Made by a program: the position numbers and the translations under genes. Below are positions 16,194-24,443 of a stretch of 63,185 nucleotides of DNA, one piece after another (position 1 is the first letter of the stretch; each line of letters begins with the position of its first letter). The stretch is from positions 1 through 63,185 of the forward strand of contig JBMOLN010000005.1 in assembly GCA_049325475.1 (NCBI GenBank), written 5' to 3'. Under the pieces are notes generated by a model that saw only the letters and a program-made list of their open reading frames with translations, did no database searches and had not been told where the DNA came from. Origin of the DNA: MWCR01 sp049325475. GTDB taxonomy: Bacteria; Patescibacteriota; Patescibacteriia; 2-12-FULL-60-25.

Positions 16194-17006
16194 AAGTGGA
16201 CTTTTGATAGTTTTAATTTTTTGAGATGTCACCTGTGTATACAATTGCGTGGTCCGGATATTATTGTGGCCCAATAGGGATTGCACGTAGCGTATATCCA
16301 CGCCATTTTCCAAAACGTGCGTCGCAAAACTATGCCGCAAACAATGGAATGTCGCGGCTTTTAAAATTCCTGCCTTTTTACAAGCCCTGATAAAAACCAG
16401 CTGAATCGACCTTTCCGCCAAACTCCCTCCCCTTTCACTGGCGAACAGATAATCGCTTCCGGCCTTGCCGACTGTCATCTGCCGCAAATCATCAACTAAA
16501 CTCGACGGCAATAAAGTCAGCCTGTCTTTTTTGCCTTTGGATTGTTTGATATGAATAGTACCCTCATCAAACAATAAATCCGCAACCTTCAACTTCACGA
16601 CTTCCCCCACTCTCAACCCCGCTCCATAAGCCAAAGCTATCATGGTTCGATGTTTAAAATTCCGAATACAATCTATAATCCGCCCAATCTCCTCACGGGA
16701 TAACACAACCGGCAATTTCTTTGATCGCTTGGCAAATTTCAAATCAATCCTGACTCTCAGCTTTAAAACTTGAAAATAATAAAATTTCATTGCCATCAAA
16801 AACAAATTCACCGTCTGCGGAGCATAGCCCATTCCCTGCTTTTTTAATAAAAATGCCCTCAAATGCTCCTCATTATAAAACCTCAAATCATCCGGATATG
16901 CTGTTAAATACTTTCGAATCGACGCTGTATATGATTTGATGGTCTTGAGACTATAATTCCTTAAAATCATCTCCTCCCGCGCTCTGTTTATTACATTTTC
17001 CAACAT
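16191..17006 (-). CDS. Tyrosine recombinase / integrase (XerC/D-like)
   Basis: 271 residues from the preferred ATG at 17006 (the frame runs to a GTG at 17066). An N-terminal SAM-like core-binding domain (NRAREEMILRNYSLKTIKSY) is followed by the catalytic domain with the full set: Arg in GAGLRVGEVVKLK, Lys in IHIKQSKGKKDR, HCLRHSFATHVL (His-x-x-Arg), LGHNNIRTTQLY (His and the nucleophile Tyr). It should cut and rejoin short inverted-repeat sites. It lacks the extra segment of integron integrases. It diverges from the PLD/HNH module, whose left inverted repeat begins about 125 bp from its start. A terminator-like hairpin lies immediately before the ATG. Confidence 0.92.
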   Translation of the reverse strand: MLENVINRAREEMILRNYSLKTIKSYTASIRKYLTAYPDDLRFYNEEHLRAFLLKKQGMGYAPQTVNLFLMAMKFYYFQVLKLRVRIDLKFAKRSKKLPVVLSREEIGRIIDCIRNFKHRTMIALAYGAGLRVGEVVKLKVADLLFDEGTIHIKQSKGKKDRLTLLPSSLVDDLRQMTVGKAGSDYLFASERGGSLAERSIQLVFIRACKKAGILKAATFHCLRHSFATHVLENGVDIRYVQSLLGHNNIRTTQLYTQVTSQKIKTIKSPL

Positions 17007-17033
17007 AAAAACCTCGTTAAGAATTACACGAGG
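17007..17033 (-). promoter_or_regulatory. Terminator-like hairpin just before the integrase start
   Basis: On the minus strand CCTCGT pairs with ACGAGG around a 10-nt loop, followed by TTTTT and then the ATG at 17006. It could attenuate or shield the start. If translation begins at 17066 the hairpin is inside the coding region instead. Confidence 0.45.
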
Positions 17034-17131
17034 CTCCAGCTCCAACACCATATTTACATCATACACACCTTCCTATATTATTCAAGATGTTGATATCTAA
17101 ACGAAATCAACTCGTATAGATACGAGTTATA

Positions 17132-17195
17132 CGCTATACCCGTTTTCCGCTTGGTTGTTCCGGCGAACTGAAAAGAATTCGATTTTGTTTTTTCT
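17132..17195 (+). repeat. Left inverted repeat of the PLD/HNH module
   Basis: The inner 25 bp (17171-17195, starting AAAAGAATTCG) are an exact inverted copy of 18940-18964. Outside it the two arms differ for about 20 bp and then match again (CGCTATACCCGTTTTCCG at 17132-17149 against the complement of 18985-19002, 15 of 18). Further out, at 17109-17128, AACTCGTA/TACGAGTT forms a hairpin. Confidence 0.9.
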
Positions 17196-17241
17196 CATAA
17201 TGTACCGTTTTATTTTATAAGGGGATTACAATAAATTTTAT

Positions 17242-18450
17242 ATGCACCTAATAACAAAACCTGGCGACTTAGAATCTAATTTTCTCAACTTGCTTGAACG
17301 GTATAAAAAATACTATTGGCTCACTGCATGGGCTAGCTCTAAATCTAAATCGTTTAACGCTCTAATTAAAAATAAAGAACGAATTGAAAAAATCATTGTT
17401 GGTTTGCATTTTTATCAAACTCACCCCGACTTTATTGAATCCTTTTTAGATACCGAAAATATTAAGTATATACAACAGACATCAGGCACTTTTCATCCAA
17501 AATTATTTATATTCTACAACCACGAACAGGATTGGCAAATGCTTGTGGGTAGCGCAAATTTTACAAATGCTGCTTTTACTAAAAATGCTGAAGTTACAGC
17601 TTTAATAAGCCCAAACGATACAAACGCTAAAGAGTTCTTAAAACAAGCTTTCATGCTCATAGATAATTTATGGACCGAATCAAAACAATTCAACAAAGAA
17701 CAACTAGATGATTACCGCAAAACATGGAATAACTTCAAACCCAAAATAAATAGCTTGACTAGTGAATACGGCAGAATGAATACAGTAGAGAATACTAAAG
17801 AAAAGCCGATATTTCTTATCCCAATTGCCAATATGAATTGGCATGAATTTGTTAGCAAAGTTCATAATGAAAAATATCATCCTTTAAGTTCAAGACTTGA
17901 AGTTTTAAAAATAGCCAAGGAATTATTTTCAAGGTCAGGTACTTTTGATAAGTTAAGCGAGGATGAAAGAAAATTTATTGCAGGTATACCAAACAGTTTA
18001 CCTGTTGCACCAGGTGTAGACTGGGGCTTATTTGGAAGCATGAGGGGAGCGGGGAAATTTAAAAATAAAATAATACAAAACAATCCCAATATATCTAGCG
18101 CTCTTGAAGAAATACCAATTTCCGGACAAATTACGAAGGCGCATTATGAAAGATTTCTCGAAAAATATAAAATTGCATTTGAAGGTAATTACTTGGCTAC
18201 TGCATCAAGACTATTGGCAATGAAACGGCCTGACGTATTTGTATGTCTTGATAGTAAAAATAAAGCCGCTTTATGCAAAGACTTTGGAATTCGTCCATCG
18301 GGCATGAATTATGAACGCTATTGGAATGATATAATTGAAAGAATCTACGATAGCGATTGGTGGCAAAACCCTGAACCAAAAGATGAAATAGAAAATAAAA
18401 TAAGTGAAGCCAGATCTGCATTTCTAGACTGTCTATATTACATCCAATAA
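17242..18450 (+). CDS. PLD-like nuclease-domain protein with C-terminal helical domain
   Basis: 402 residues. The N-terminal half (about 1-160) is a phospholipase D-like nuclease fold with a single HxK motif (HPKLFIF, His85) and GSANFTNAAF about 18 residues later; one motif per chain means the enzyme probably works as a dimer, as BfiI-type restriction nucleases do. The C-terminal half (about 195-402) is helical, with conserved-looking stretches ATASRLLAMKRPDVFVCLDS and FGIRPSGMNYERYW; I have seen this combination in orphan PLD proteins but no proven function. The gene is AT-rich compared with its neighbours, which fits transfer. It is followed by an HNH gene, both inside the inverted repeats. 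A defence role is an inference. Confidence 0.75.
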   Translation: MHLITKPGDLESNFLNLLERYKKYYWLTAWASSKSKSFNALIKNKERIEKIIVGLHFYQTHPDFIESFLDTENIKYIQQTSGTFHPKLFIFYNHEQDWQMLVGSANFTNAAFTKNAEVTALISPNDTNAKEFLKQAFMLIDNLWTESKQFNKEQLDDYRKTWNNFKPKINSLTSEYGRMNTVENTKEKPIFLIPIANMNWHEFVSKVHNEKYHPLSSRLEVLKIAKELFSRSGTFDKLSEDERKFIAGIPNSLPVAPGVDWGLFGSMRGAGKFKNKIIQNNPNISSALEEIPISGQITKAHYERFLEKYKIAFEGNYLATASRLLAMKRPDVFVCLDSKNKAALCKDFGIRPSGMNYERYWNDIIERIYDSDWWQNPEPKDEIENKISEARSAFLDCLYYIQ

Positions 18451-18478
18451 ACCTAGACCTTGGCGAGTAAATTTAAAA

Positions 18479-18517
18479 GTCGCTCTGGGCAATCCACCCC
18501 TTTTATACCCCACTTGC
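18479..18517 (+). repeat. Post-gene repeat, copy 1 (after PLD gene)
   Basis: Starts 29 nt after the PLD stop codon (GTCGCTCTGGGCAATCCACC...). It aligns with 18893-18929, which starts 13 nt after the HNH stop codon, at roughly 80% identity with one short gap. The same orientation after each gene suggests a cassette-type 3' element. Confidence 0.7.
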
Positions 18518-18556
18518 TAAACACAAAACATATAAATAAATTTTTAACTGACTATT

Positions 18557-18880
18557 ATGCCTAATAGATACGGGCTTCCAGACGCTCGATTAGACCAAAT
18601 TCGAAAAAGGGATAAAACATGTGTTTATTGCCACAAAAAGATGAAACCACCAAAAGCTGGTGGTTTCCGTGGCGATTGGTCCACAATTGAACACCTAAAC
18701 CATTTGCCACCCTGGAACAATCCGGACACAGTCGCAATTTGTTGTGGAAGTTGTAATGCGAGTAGGCGCAATAAAACAATTCAAGCTTGGTTCAAATCAA
18801 AATACTGTATCGAAAAAAGCATAAATCCAATAACTGTTTCTAATCCAGTCAAAGAGTACATAAATAAACATGAGAAATAA
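18557..18880 (+). CDS. HNH endonuclease
   Basis: 107 residues, a compact HNH/beta-beta-alpha-metal nuclease. Residues about 22-25 are CVYC, then WSTIEHLNHLPP gives the catalytic His, NNPDTVAICCGSCNASRRNK gives the Asn and the second Cys pair that holds the structural zinc. The family with EHLNHLPPWNN and ICCGSCN is widespread in accessory DNA. The gene lies 106 bp after the PLD gene in the same orientation, both enclosed by the inverted repeats, so the two probably act together or move together. It is AT-rich like the PLD gene. Confidence 0.9.
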   Translation: MPNRYGLPDARLDQIRKRDKTCVYCHKKMKPPKAGGFRGDWSTIEHLNHLPPWNNPDTVAICCGSCNASRRNKTIQAWFKSKYCIEKSINPITVSNPVKEYINKHEK

Positions 18881-18892
18881 TTTCGAATTTCG

Positions 18893-18929
18893 GACGCTCC
18901 GGTCAATTCACCCCTTCATCCCCTCTTGC
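18893..18929 (+). repeat. Post-gene repeat, copy 2 (after HNH gene)
   Basis: See copy 1: GACGCTCCGGTCAATTCACC and the following bases match 18479-18517 at about 80%. Confidence 0.7.
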
Positions 18930-18939
18930 CCTCCGCCCT

Positions 18940-19002
18940 AGAAAAAACAAAATCGAATTCTTTTGGTTCTTGGCGTATAATAGACGAAAAACGGGCACAG
19001 CG
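18940..19002 (-). repeat. Right inverted repeat of the PLD/HNH module
   Basis: 18940-18964 is the exact reverse complement of 17171-17195; 18985-19002 is the partly matching outer part. A hairpin follows at 19010-19044. The right arm also contains a TATAAT at 18976-18981. Confidence 0.9.
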
Positions 19003-19114
19003 CACAACAGCGCATAAACAACATTAAAACGATTGTTTATGCGCAAACGTTAAACAATCCTGCTTTTCCTCGTCCAGCCTTTTGCATTGGCCGGCCTTGG
19101 CCGGCCAATTTTTG
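18976..19114 (+). ncRNA. Candidate small RNA at the right edge of the module
   Basis: A TATAAT box inside the right inverted repeat (weak -35), a strong hairpin at 19010-19044 (GCGCATAAACAA with TTGTTTATGCGC), and a terminator-like GGCCGGCCTTGGCCGGCC with AATTTTT at about 19090-19114. No reading frame fits. The RNA would be about 125 nt. The hairpin could equally be a recombination-site structure. Confidence 0.35.
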
Positions 19115-19173
19115 CAAATTGTAATTCTCATCCGAAAAATATATACTAACTTGGGATTATTTCACTAAAAAAT

Positions 19174-20550
19174 ATGAAAAAAATAATTTTAAATGCGGTG
19201 ATGACAATCTGTATTGCCGCGCTATGTATTCCGGTTTACGCGCTTGATGTCCCGCTGGAAGTGAAAGAGCAAGAGGTGGCCGCTGTTTACCGTCCCGATC
19301 CCAATTTGGGAGGCGGTTACCGGCCGGACGGCAGCGACGCCTGGGACTATTGCATTGAAGACGGTTGTCATTACAACCCCCAGGCCGGAGACAGGATAAA
19401 AGTGGACGCGGTTCAAGGGTGGAGGATGACTTTCTGGAATGTGGGAGAGATGGGAGGGGAATTAAAAAAGACGGCAAAACTGGAACAGGTTAGGGAGTTT
19501 CTTAATGCCGGCGAAACCGTAACGGAAGTTTTACCTCCTTTAACGGAAGATTCATTCAAAAGCGGAATCACTTACAGTAAGATTATTTCAACCCCGGCCG
19601 ATGATATTATTGAGCCATACATCAATCCAAAATATACGTTCACTTTGGGGTTCACGGGCGGGCCCAACGGAGTCTTTTATGAAATGGGCGGGGCGCGTCA
19701 GCATCCTAACGGCAAAGAGATCCGCGGGGACGTAGTTAAGGGCGCGGACGGCCTTTATTACATTAAAATGAGCGGGGCTTTCAACGCCGATTTGAAAATT
19801 GACGATCCGAAAGTTTTTGACGGTTTTATTAAAAGCTGGGATGACGCCAATATTATCTGGGAGGGCGGTTACGCTTACGGCTTTGCCGATTATAACGGCG
19901 AGGTCTGGGTGGAAGACAACGACGGCGAAGCTTATTCGGCGCAGGATTTTGCCGCGGAAAACGGCCGGCAAATATCATCCGGCATGACTGTCAAAACCGG
20001 ACTTAACAGTTACGCGGTGATTGTTCTTAATAACCAGGGAGCTCGGCTGGTGGTCGGGCCGAATTCACAAGTTGCCATGAAAAGACCGGAGCTGGGATTT
20101 TTTGACACCAAGTTGGGCATGCTTATTTTTAAGGCGGGGAAAAATATTGAAAAAATCATAAAAACCGGAGAAATGAACGTAACAATGAATCAGGCTGTAG
20201 CCGGAAGAAAAGGTACGGTCGCGGTATTTATTGAAGAGCCGGGCATTTCCACCATTAAAGTGCTGGAAGGTGAAATGTATATGACGGCCAACGCCGGCGG
20301 TGAAACCAAAGATATCCGCGCGGGAAGCATGCTTTCTGCCGACAAATCCGGTTTGGGAGATCTTAAACCCGTCAACATAGAAGAAGAATTGAAGGAGTGG
20401 GAAAAAATTGTTCCGAGCGCGGTTATGGAAGATTTGCTCCAGACTGTTTACGGCCATGAAAAAACCAATCTTCTTTTGTATATTATTGCCGGTACGGTAT
20501 TGGCCGCGGGTGCTTTATCTGTTTATTTATTTTTAAGGCGGCGGCGGTAA
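19174..20550 (+). CDS. Exported FecR-domain protein with C-terminal membrane anchor
   Basis: 458 residues. Residues 1-24 are a signal peptide (ends PVYALD). The middle (about 30-245) has no assignment. Residues about 262-400 form a FecR-like beta domain: ISSGMTVKTGLNSYAVIVLNNQGARLVVGPNSQV, then GKNIEKIIKTGEMNVTMNQAVAGRKGTVAVF and IKVLEGEM. Residues about 432-453 are a membrane helix followed by LRRRR, so the domain stands outside the cell, anchored at its C-terminus. FecR domains relay or shield surface signals. No sigma factor or TonB receptor is nearby. A second FecR protein is at 31000. Confidence 0.8.
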   Translation: MKKIILNAVMTICIAALCIPVYALDVPLEVKEQEVAAVYRPDPNLGGGYRPDGSDAWDYCIEDGCHYNPQAGDRIKVDAVQGWRMTFWNVGEMGGELKKTAKLEQVREFLNAGETVTEVLPPLTEDSFKSGITYSKIISTPADDIIEPYINPKYTFTLGFTGGPNGVFYEMGGARQHPNGKEIRGDVVKGADGLYYIKMSGAFNADLKIDDPKVFDGFIKSWDDANIIWEGGYAYGFADYNGEVWVEDNDGEAYSAQDFAAENGRQISSGMTVKTGLNSYAVIVLNNQGARLVVGPNSQVAMKRPELGFFDTKLGMLIFKAGKNIEKIIKTGEMNVTMNQAVAGRKGTVAVFIEEPGISTIKVLEGEMYMTANAGGETKDIRAGSMLSADKSGLGDLKPVNIEEELKEWEKIVPSAVMEDLLQTVYGHEKTNLLLYIIAGTVLAAGALSVYLFLRRRR

Positions 20551-20676
20551 TAACATTATTTGCAGATCCCCTTCAATTAGATATACTTCACTCGGGGTCG
20601 CCCAAATCCGCTAAACGCGGCCTTTGCATTAGCCCGAAACGTTATCAAAAATTAATTTAAAGAAATTAACTGTTTC

Positions 20677-20988
20677 ATGCTCACAATGTTTATCAAACTT
20701 AGAAAAATCAAAAAATCAGATCTTCCCCTCTTTCTCAAGTGGTGGAAAGACCAAGATCTAATTGCTTTGACCAGCGGTAATTTTGATGAACCTGGCGAAA
20801 AACTTCCTGGATATTTTTTCAAAATGCTTGAGAGCAAAAAAAAAGGGATTGAAAAATATCCAGAAAACCGGTATCAGCCCGTCACATTAAAAATGATCTT
20901 GAATAAAATTAGCCAAAAAAAGTATAAAAAATTTTTGATCGCATCCGATAACAGCGTGCATGCGGTTCAAGAAAAAGTATGTGAATAA
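20677..20988 (+). CDS. Small protein, possible remnant of a GNAT acetyltransferase
   Basis: 103 residues. The first 35 (KLRKIKKSDLPLFLKWWKDQDLIALTSG) resemble the start of GNAT acetyltransferases, but the acetyl-CoA-binding motif that should follow is absent; the rest is Lys-rich. It may be a broken gene or a short orphan. MFIKLRK (20686) is an equally good start. The upstream 126 bp hold a GATCCCC/GGGGTC hairpin and no promoter I can defend. Confidence 0.35.
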   Translation: MLTMFIKLRKIKKSDLPLFLKWWKDQDLIALTSGNFDEPGEKLPGYFFKMLESKKKGIEKYPENRYQPVTLKMILNKISQKKYKKFLIASDNSVHAVQEKVCE

Positions 20989-21133
20989 TTTTCAAAGGCC
21001 GCACCTCGTTCTTCGCTTGGTTCGAAACTTCTCTTAATCGCGATGATATGTAAAATAATGAAAAGCTTTAAAATTTCTTTCAGAAATTTTTGTGTACAAT
21101 TTTATTTTTTAAAAACTATACAATCTAACAATT

Positions 21134-21838
21134 ATGCAAACTCCGGCTGAAAAATATTTGATAAAAAAAGTTATTGAGTTACTCAAGCGAAACAAAAAAG
21201 AAGCCGGCTCAACAAAAATATTGAATGTCGGGGCTGGTAATCGTATTGTTATAGAAAAAAGTATTCACAATGAATTTGGCGATGATTTTGTGTGCGATCG
21301 CATGGATATTGTTGACTGCCGCGCGAACTGTCCGGTCATTGGAAAATGTTTTACCGCGTCAGCGGAATCAATGCCTGAAATAAAATCAAACGACTATCAA
21401 ATCGCTTTTGCAAATTATGTTTTTGAGCATCTGGCAGATTTGAATAAAGCGGCCTCAGAAGTTGCCCGCGTTATAAAACCATCCGGATTTTTCATAGCAT
21501 CATTGCCAAATCCAACCGCGCCAGAGTTTATTTTGTCAAAATATACCCCTACAAAATTTCACCAGATTATAAAAGGCAAGGGAGAAGGTAGCCGGGCGCA
21601 TGAAACCCATTATGCCTACAAAAATATCAAACAATTCATTGCAACTTTTGAAAAATATTTTACAGCCGTCGAGATACAATATTGGTCAAATACATTGGGT
21701 TGTTTATATAAATTTCCAGTTATTAATATGATCAGCAAGCTATATGACAGAGTGGTTAATTCTCTGAATATTAAAATACTAATGGGCAATGTGTGTATAG
21801 TTTTTAAAAAAAATAATTGCGCACATATGCTATCGTAA
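21134..21838 (+). CDS. Class I SAM-dependent methyltransferase
   Basis: 234 residues with a Methyltransf_11-like fold. Motif I is ILNVGAGNR at about 33-41, an acidic end of strand 2 (DRMDIVD), motif for strand 4 YQIAFANYVFEHLADLNKA, and the post-motif helix and strand EVARVIKPSGFFIASLPNP. The substrate is not evident; such stand-alone enzymes often act on surface glycans, lipids or quinones. The gene is AT-rich compared with its right-hand neighbours and has no operon partner. TATACAAT stands 12 nt before the ATG. Confidence 0.85.
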   Translation: MQTPAEKYLIKKVIELLKRNKKEAGSTKILNVGAGNRIVIEKSIHNEFGDDFVCDRMDIVDCRANCPVIGKCFTASAESMPEIKSNDYQIAFANYVFEHLADLNKAASEVARVIKPSGFFIASLPNPTAPEFILSKYTPTKFHQIIKGKGEGSRAHETHYAYKNIKQFIATFEKYFTAVEIQYWSNTLGCLYKFPVINMISKLYDRVVNSLNIKILMGNVCIVFKKNNCAHMLS

Positions 21839-22046
21839 AAATAAAACTTCTTATTACATCGCACAGCGGCGGGTATAATACTCAAGAAAAGACTGAAAAA
21901 TTCTTTAAATAATTATACAAATCAATGCTTTGTTAATGCACAACTAAATATTTCATAAAAACTTGAAGTGTTTTTTTCGTTTCAATAATGACTGAATGCT
22001 AAACCCTGCTCATGTCATTTTTACAATTTTAATGTAAAATAAATAC

Positions 22047-23519
22047 ATGCCCGCCAAAAAGCCCCTCCTCACAAAATCCCACTTCACCCTCTACCTTCAA
22101 AGCCCGCTCGAGCTTTGGTTAAAAGTGGTCCGGCCGGATTTGTTAAAGCCAAAGACCCCGGAAAATGAAATGCGGTTTGAGACGGGCCGTATCGTAGATG
22201 ACCTATCACGCGAGCTGTACCCGGGCGGTATCGTCGTAGAAGGCTATAATGAACAAGGCGCAAAAAACACGCAGACCGCATTGGCGGGCGGTGCAAAAAT
22301 TTTATATCAACCAACGGCCGTAACGGAAGGAATTAGCGCGCGGGCTGATTTATTGGTGAAGGCGCACGGCGAAGCATGGGATATCCATGAAGTAAAAAGC
22401 ACGACATCAACAAAGGATGAGCACGTATTTGATTTGGCGTTTCAACGAATTTGTTTTGAAGCGGCCGGATTCAAGATCGGGAAATTATTTTTAACGCATT
22501 TAAACAACGAATACGTACGGCATGGAAAAATTGATGTTGCAAAATTATTTGCCGAGGATGAAGTGACTGAAGACGTGAATGCGGTTCTGGAACAGGTGCG
22601 CGAACTTATCCCGCAAGCCCAAGCCGTTCTTAGCTGGCCAAAAGAGCTTGCCGAAGCCGAGCTGGTGCAGTGCAAAGATATTGATACGGATTACGGAAAC
22701 GTCTTGCATTGGCTGAATCACCAGGAGCCCGGTGAGCGAGAGCGCGTGCTGAAGGGAATGAACCCGTTTAAGCTTTCCGGATTGCTGGAAAAACAAGACG
22801 TTTCACCGGACGGGCTTTCCAAAACATTCTTATCATCCGTGGGATACAAGCCGCCCGAAAAACGCTGGCCGTTAACGATCAACGAAGCCAAGATCAAGCA
22901 GGAATTGGATGCATTGGTGTATCCTCTGTATTTCTACGATTATGAAACATTCGCTTCGGCCGTGCCCGCATTTGACGGATACCGGCCGTATCAGGCCATC
23001 CCTTTCCAATTTTCATTGGCCGTCCAGGATACGCCGGGCGCAAAACCGCGAATCTTCGATTTTTTGATGGAAACATTTGAGGATCCGGTTCCGAGTTTGA
23101 TCGAGGCGCTCCGTGCAAACATCGGCCCCAAAGGAACGGTTATCTCGTGGCATATGGGGTTTGAGAACACGCGCAATAAAGAGATGGCGGTTATGCACCC
23201 GGAACACGCGGACTTTTTACTGGACATCAACGAACGGACGTTTGATTTGATGCAAATTTTCAAGAAAAAATTATATGTGCATCCGGATTTTTATGGAAGC
23301 GCTTCGCTCAAAAACGTCATGCCGGCGCTAATCCCGGATTTGTCATACAAAAACCTGAACATCCAAGAAGGCGGCGAAGCCTCGGCCAGCTGGAAGCCCA
23401 TGACCGACCCCGCACGTCCCAAAGCCGAACGCGACCGCATCAGAAAAGACGAAATCGCCTACTGCCGGCTTGATGTTATGGCCATGGTGAGGATTCTGCA
23501 ATTATTACAACAACTATGA
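22047..23519 (+). CDS. DUF2779 protein, predicted PD-(D/E)XK plus RNase H-like nuclease
   Basis: 490 residues. Residues about 90-165 look like a PD-(D/E)XK nuclease core (ARADLLVK, then DIHEVKSTTSTKDEH). Residues about 290-480 carry the DUF2779 signature, an RNase H-like exonuclease: LYFYDYETFASAVPAFDGYRP, WHMGFENTRNKEMA, and the final Asp in EIAYCRLDVMAMVRIL. The role is unknown but two nuclease-like parts suggest nucleic-acid processing or repair. The ATG is 6 nt after TAAAAT, so the mRNA appears leaderless. It overlaps the HAD gene by 4 nt (ATGA), a tight operon. Confidence 0.85.
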   Translation: MPAKKPLLTKSHFTLYLQSPLELWLKVVRPDLLKPKTPENEMRFETGRIVDDLSRELYPGGIVVEGYNEQGAKNTQTALAGGAKILYQPTAVTEGISARADLLVKAHGEAWDIHEVKSTTSTKDEHVFDLAFQRICFEAAGFKIGKLFLTHLNNEYVRHGKIDVAKLFAEDEVTEDVNAVLEQVRELIPQAQAVLSWPKELAEAELVQCKDIDTDYGNVLHWLNHQEPGERERVLKGMNPFKLSGLLEKQDVSPDGLSKTFLSSVGYKPPEKRWPLTINEAKIKQELDALVYPLYFYDYETFASAVPAFDGYRPYQAIPFQFSLAVQDTPGAKPRIFDFLMETFEDPVPSLIEALRANIGPKGTVISWHMGFENTRNKEMAVMHPEHADFLLDINERTFDLMQIFKKKLYVHPDFYGSASLKNVMPALIPDLSYKNLNIQEGGEASASWKPMTDPARPKAERDRIRKDEIAYCRLDVMAMVRILQLLQQL

Positions 23520-24241
23520 AACGTGTTGCCATTTTTGATGTTGACGGAACGGTCTTTCGTTCCAGTTTATTGATCGAAGTCACCGATGAGCTGGTGGCTG
23601 AAAAACTGTTACCGCCGAGCGTCTCGCGCGCATACGAGCAGGCGCATGCCAAATGGCTGGACCGCGAAGGCTCGTATGAAGATTATATCGGCGCCCTAAT
23701 TCGGGCGTTTGAAACAAAAATCAAAGGCGTTCCGCGCAAAGCGTTTATTAAAATTGCCAAACAAGTGGTGGCACGCTCGGGTAAACATGTGTACCGCTAC
23801 ACGCGCGATCTGACCGCCTCGCTCAAAAAGAAAGGCTATTATCTGCTGGCCATTTCCAATTCCCCGCTCGATATTTTGCAGCCGTTTTGCGCGGGTCTTG
23901 GTTTCGACAAAGTCTACGGCCGAATTTACGAAACCGGCCGGACCGGCAAATTCACGGGTAAAACCGCATACTTGGATCTGATCACGGACAAAGCCAAGAT
24001 CCTGCGCCGCGCGGTTGAAAAAGAAGGTTTGACACTGAACGATTCCATCGGCGTTGGCGACACGGAAGCCGATATCCCCTTTTTAAAACTCGTGGTTCGG
24101 CCAATCTGCTTCAATCCAAACAAAAAACTCCTGACCGCCGCCAAACGAAACGGCTGGAAGGTGGTCGTGGAGCGGAAGGATGTGATCTATCAAAATATAG
24201 GTATACAAGTAAAAAAACCACAGCTCCTGAAAACTCCGTAA
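23516..24241 (+). CDS. HAD-family phosphatase (SerB/HAD-IB type)
   Basis: 241 residues. Motif I DVDGTVFRS (nucleophile Asp8, acid Asp10), motif II Ser in LLAISNSPLDIL, motif III Lys in the region FTGKTAYLDLITDKAK, motif IV GVGDTEADIPFLKLV. The helical cap between motifs I and II fits HAD-IB enzymes that act on phosphoserine or small phosphomonoesters. It overlaps the DUF2779 gene and is followed by a terminator-like hairpin within an inverted repeat. Confidence 0.88.
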   Translation: MKRVAIFDVDGTVFRSSLLIEVTDELVAEKLLPPSVSRAYEQAHAKWLDREGSYEDYIGALIRAFETKIKGVPRKAFIKIAKQVVARSGKHVYRYTRDLTASLKKKGYYLLAISNSPLDILQPFCAGLGFDKVYGRIYETGRTGKFTGKTAYLDLITDKAKILRRAVEKEGLTLNDSIGVGDTEADIPFLKLVVRPICFNPNKKLLTAAKRNGWKVVVERKDVIYQNIGIQVKKPQLLKTP

Positions 24242-24276
24242 GAATTAGAAAAGCCTAAATTGTATCATTTTGGCCA

Positions 24277-24377
24277 TTGTACAGTTAACCTTCAAGAGTG
24301 ACTCTTTTTAACTGACTGTCGCGATTTCTAAGCTAGGCTTGGTTAACCTTGGTTGCCATTAGAGGTTAACTGTACAA
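24277..24377. repeat. Inverted repeat (15 bp arms) enclosing a terminator
   Basis: TTGTACAGTTAACCT at 24277-24291 and its exact reverse complement at 24363-24377. Inside lies AAGAG-TGA-CTCTT followed by TTT (24294-24309), a probable terminator of the DUF2779-HAD operon, and further GTTAACC copies. It could be a miniature element or a structured 3' end. Confidence 0.7.
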
Positions 24378-24443
24378 CTCATTAACAAAATTTTCTTTTT
24401 ATGATATTTTGAGAAATCCCAAAACCGCAACAAAGGAGACCTC

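Noticed and set aside
17067..19045. Integron with attC sites
   Set aside because: The recombinase lacks the integron-specific segment and I find no paired RYYYAAC/GTTRRRY sites around the two genes; GTTAAAC near 19049 stands alone.
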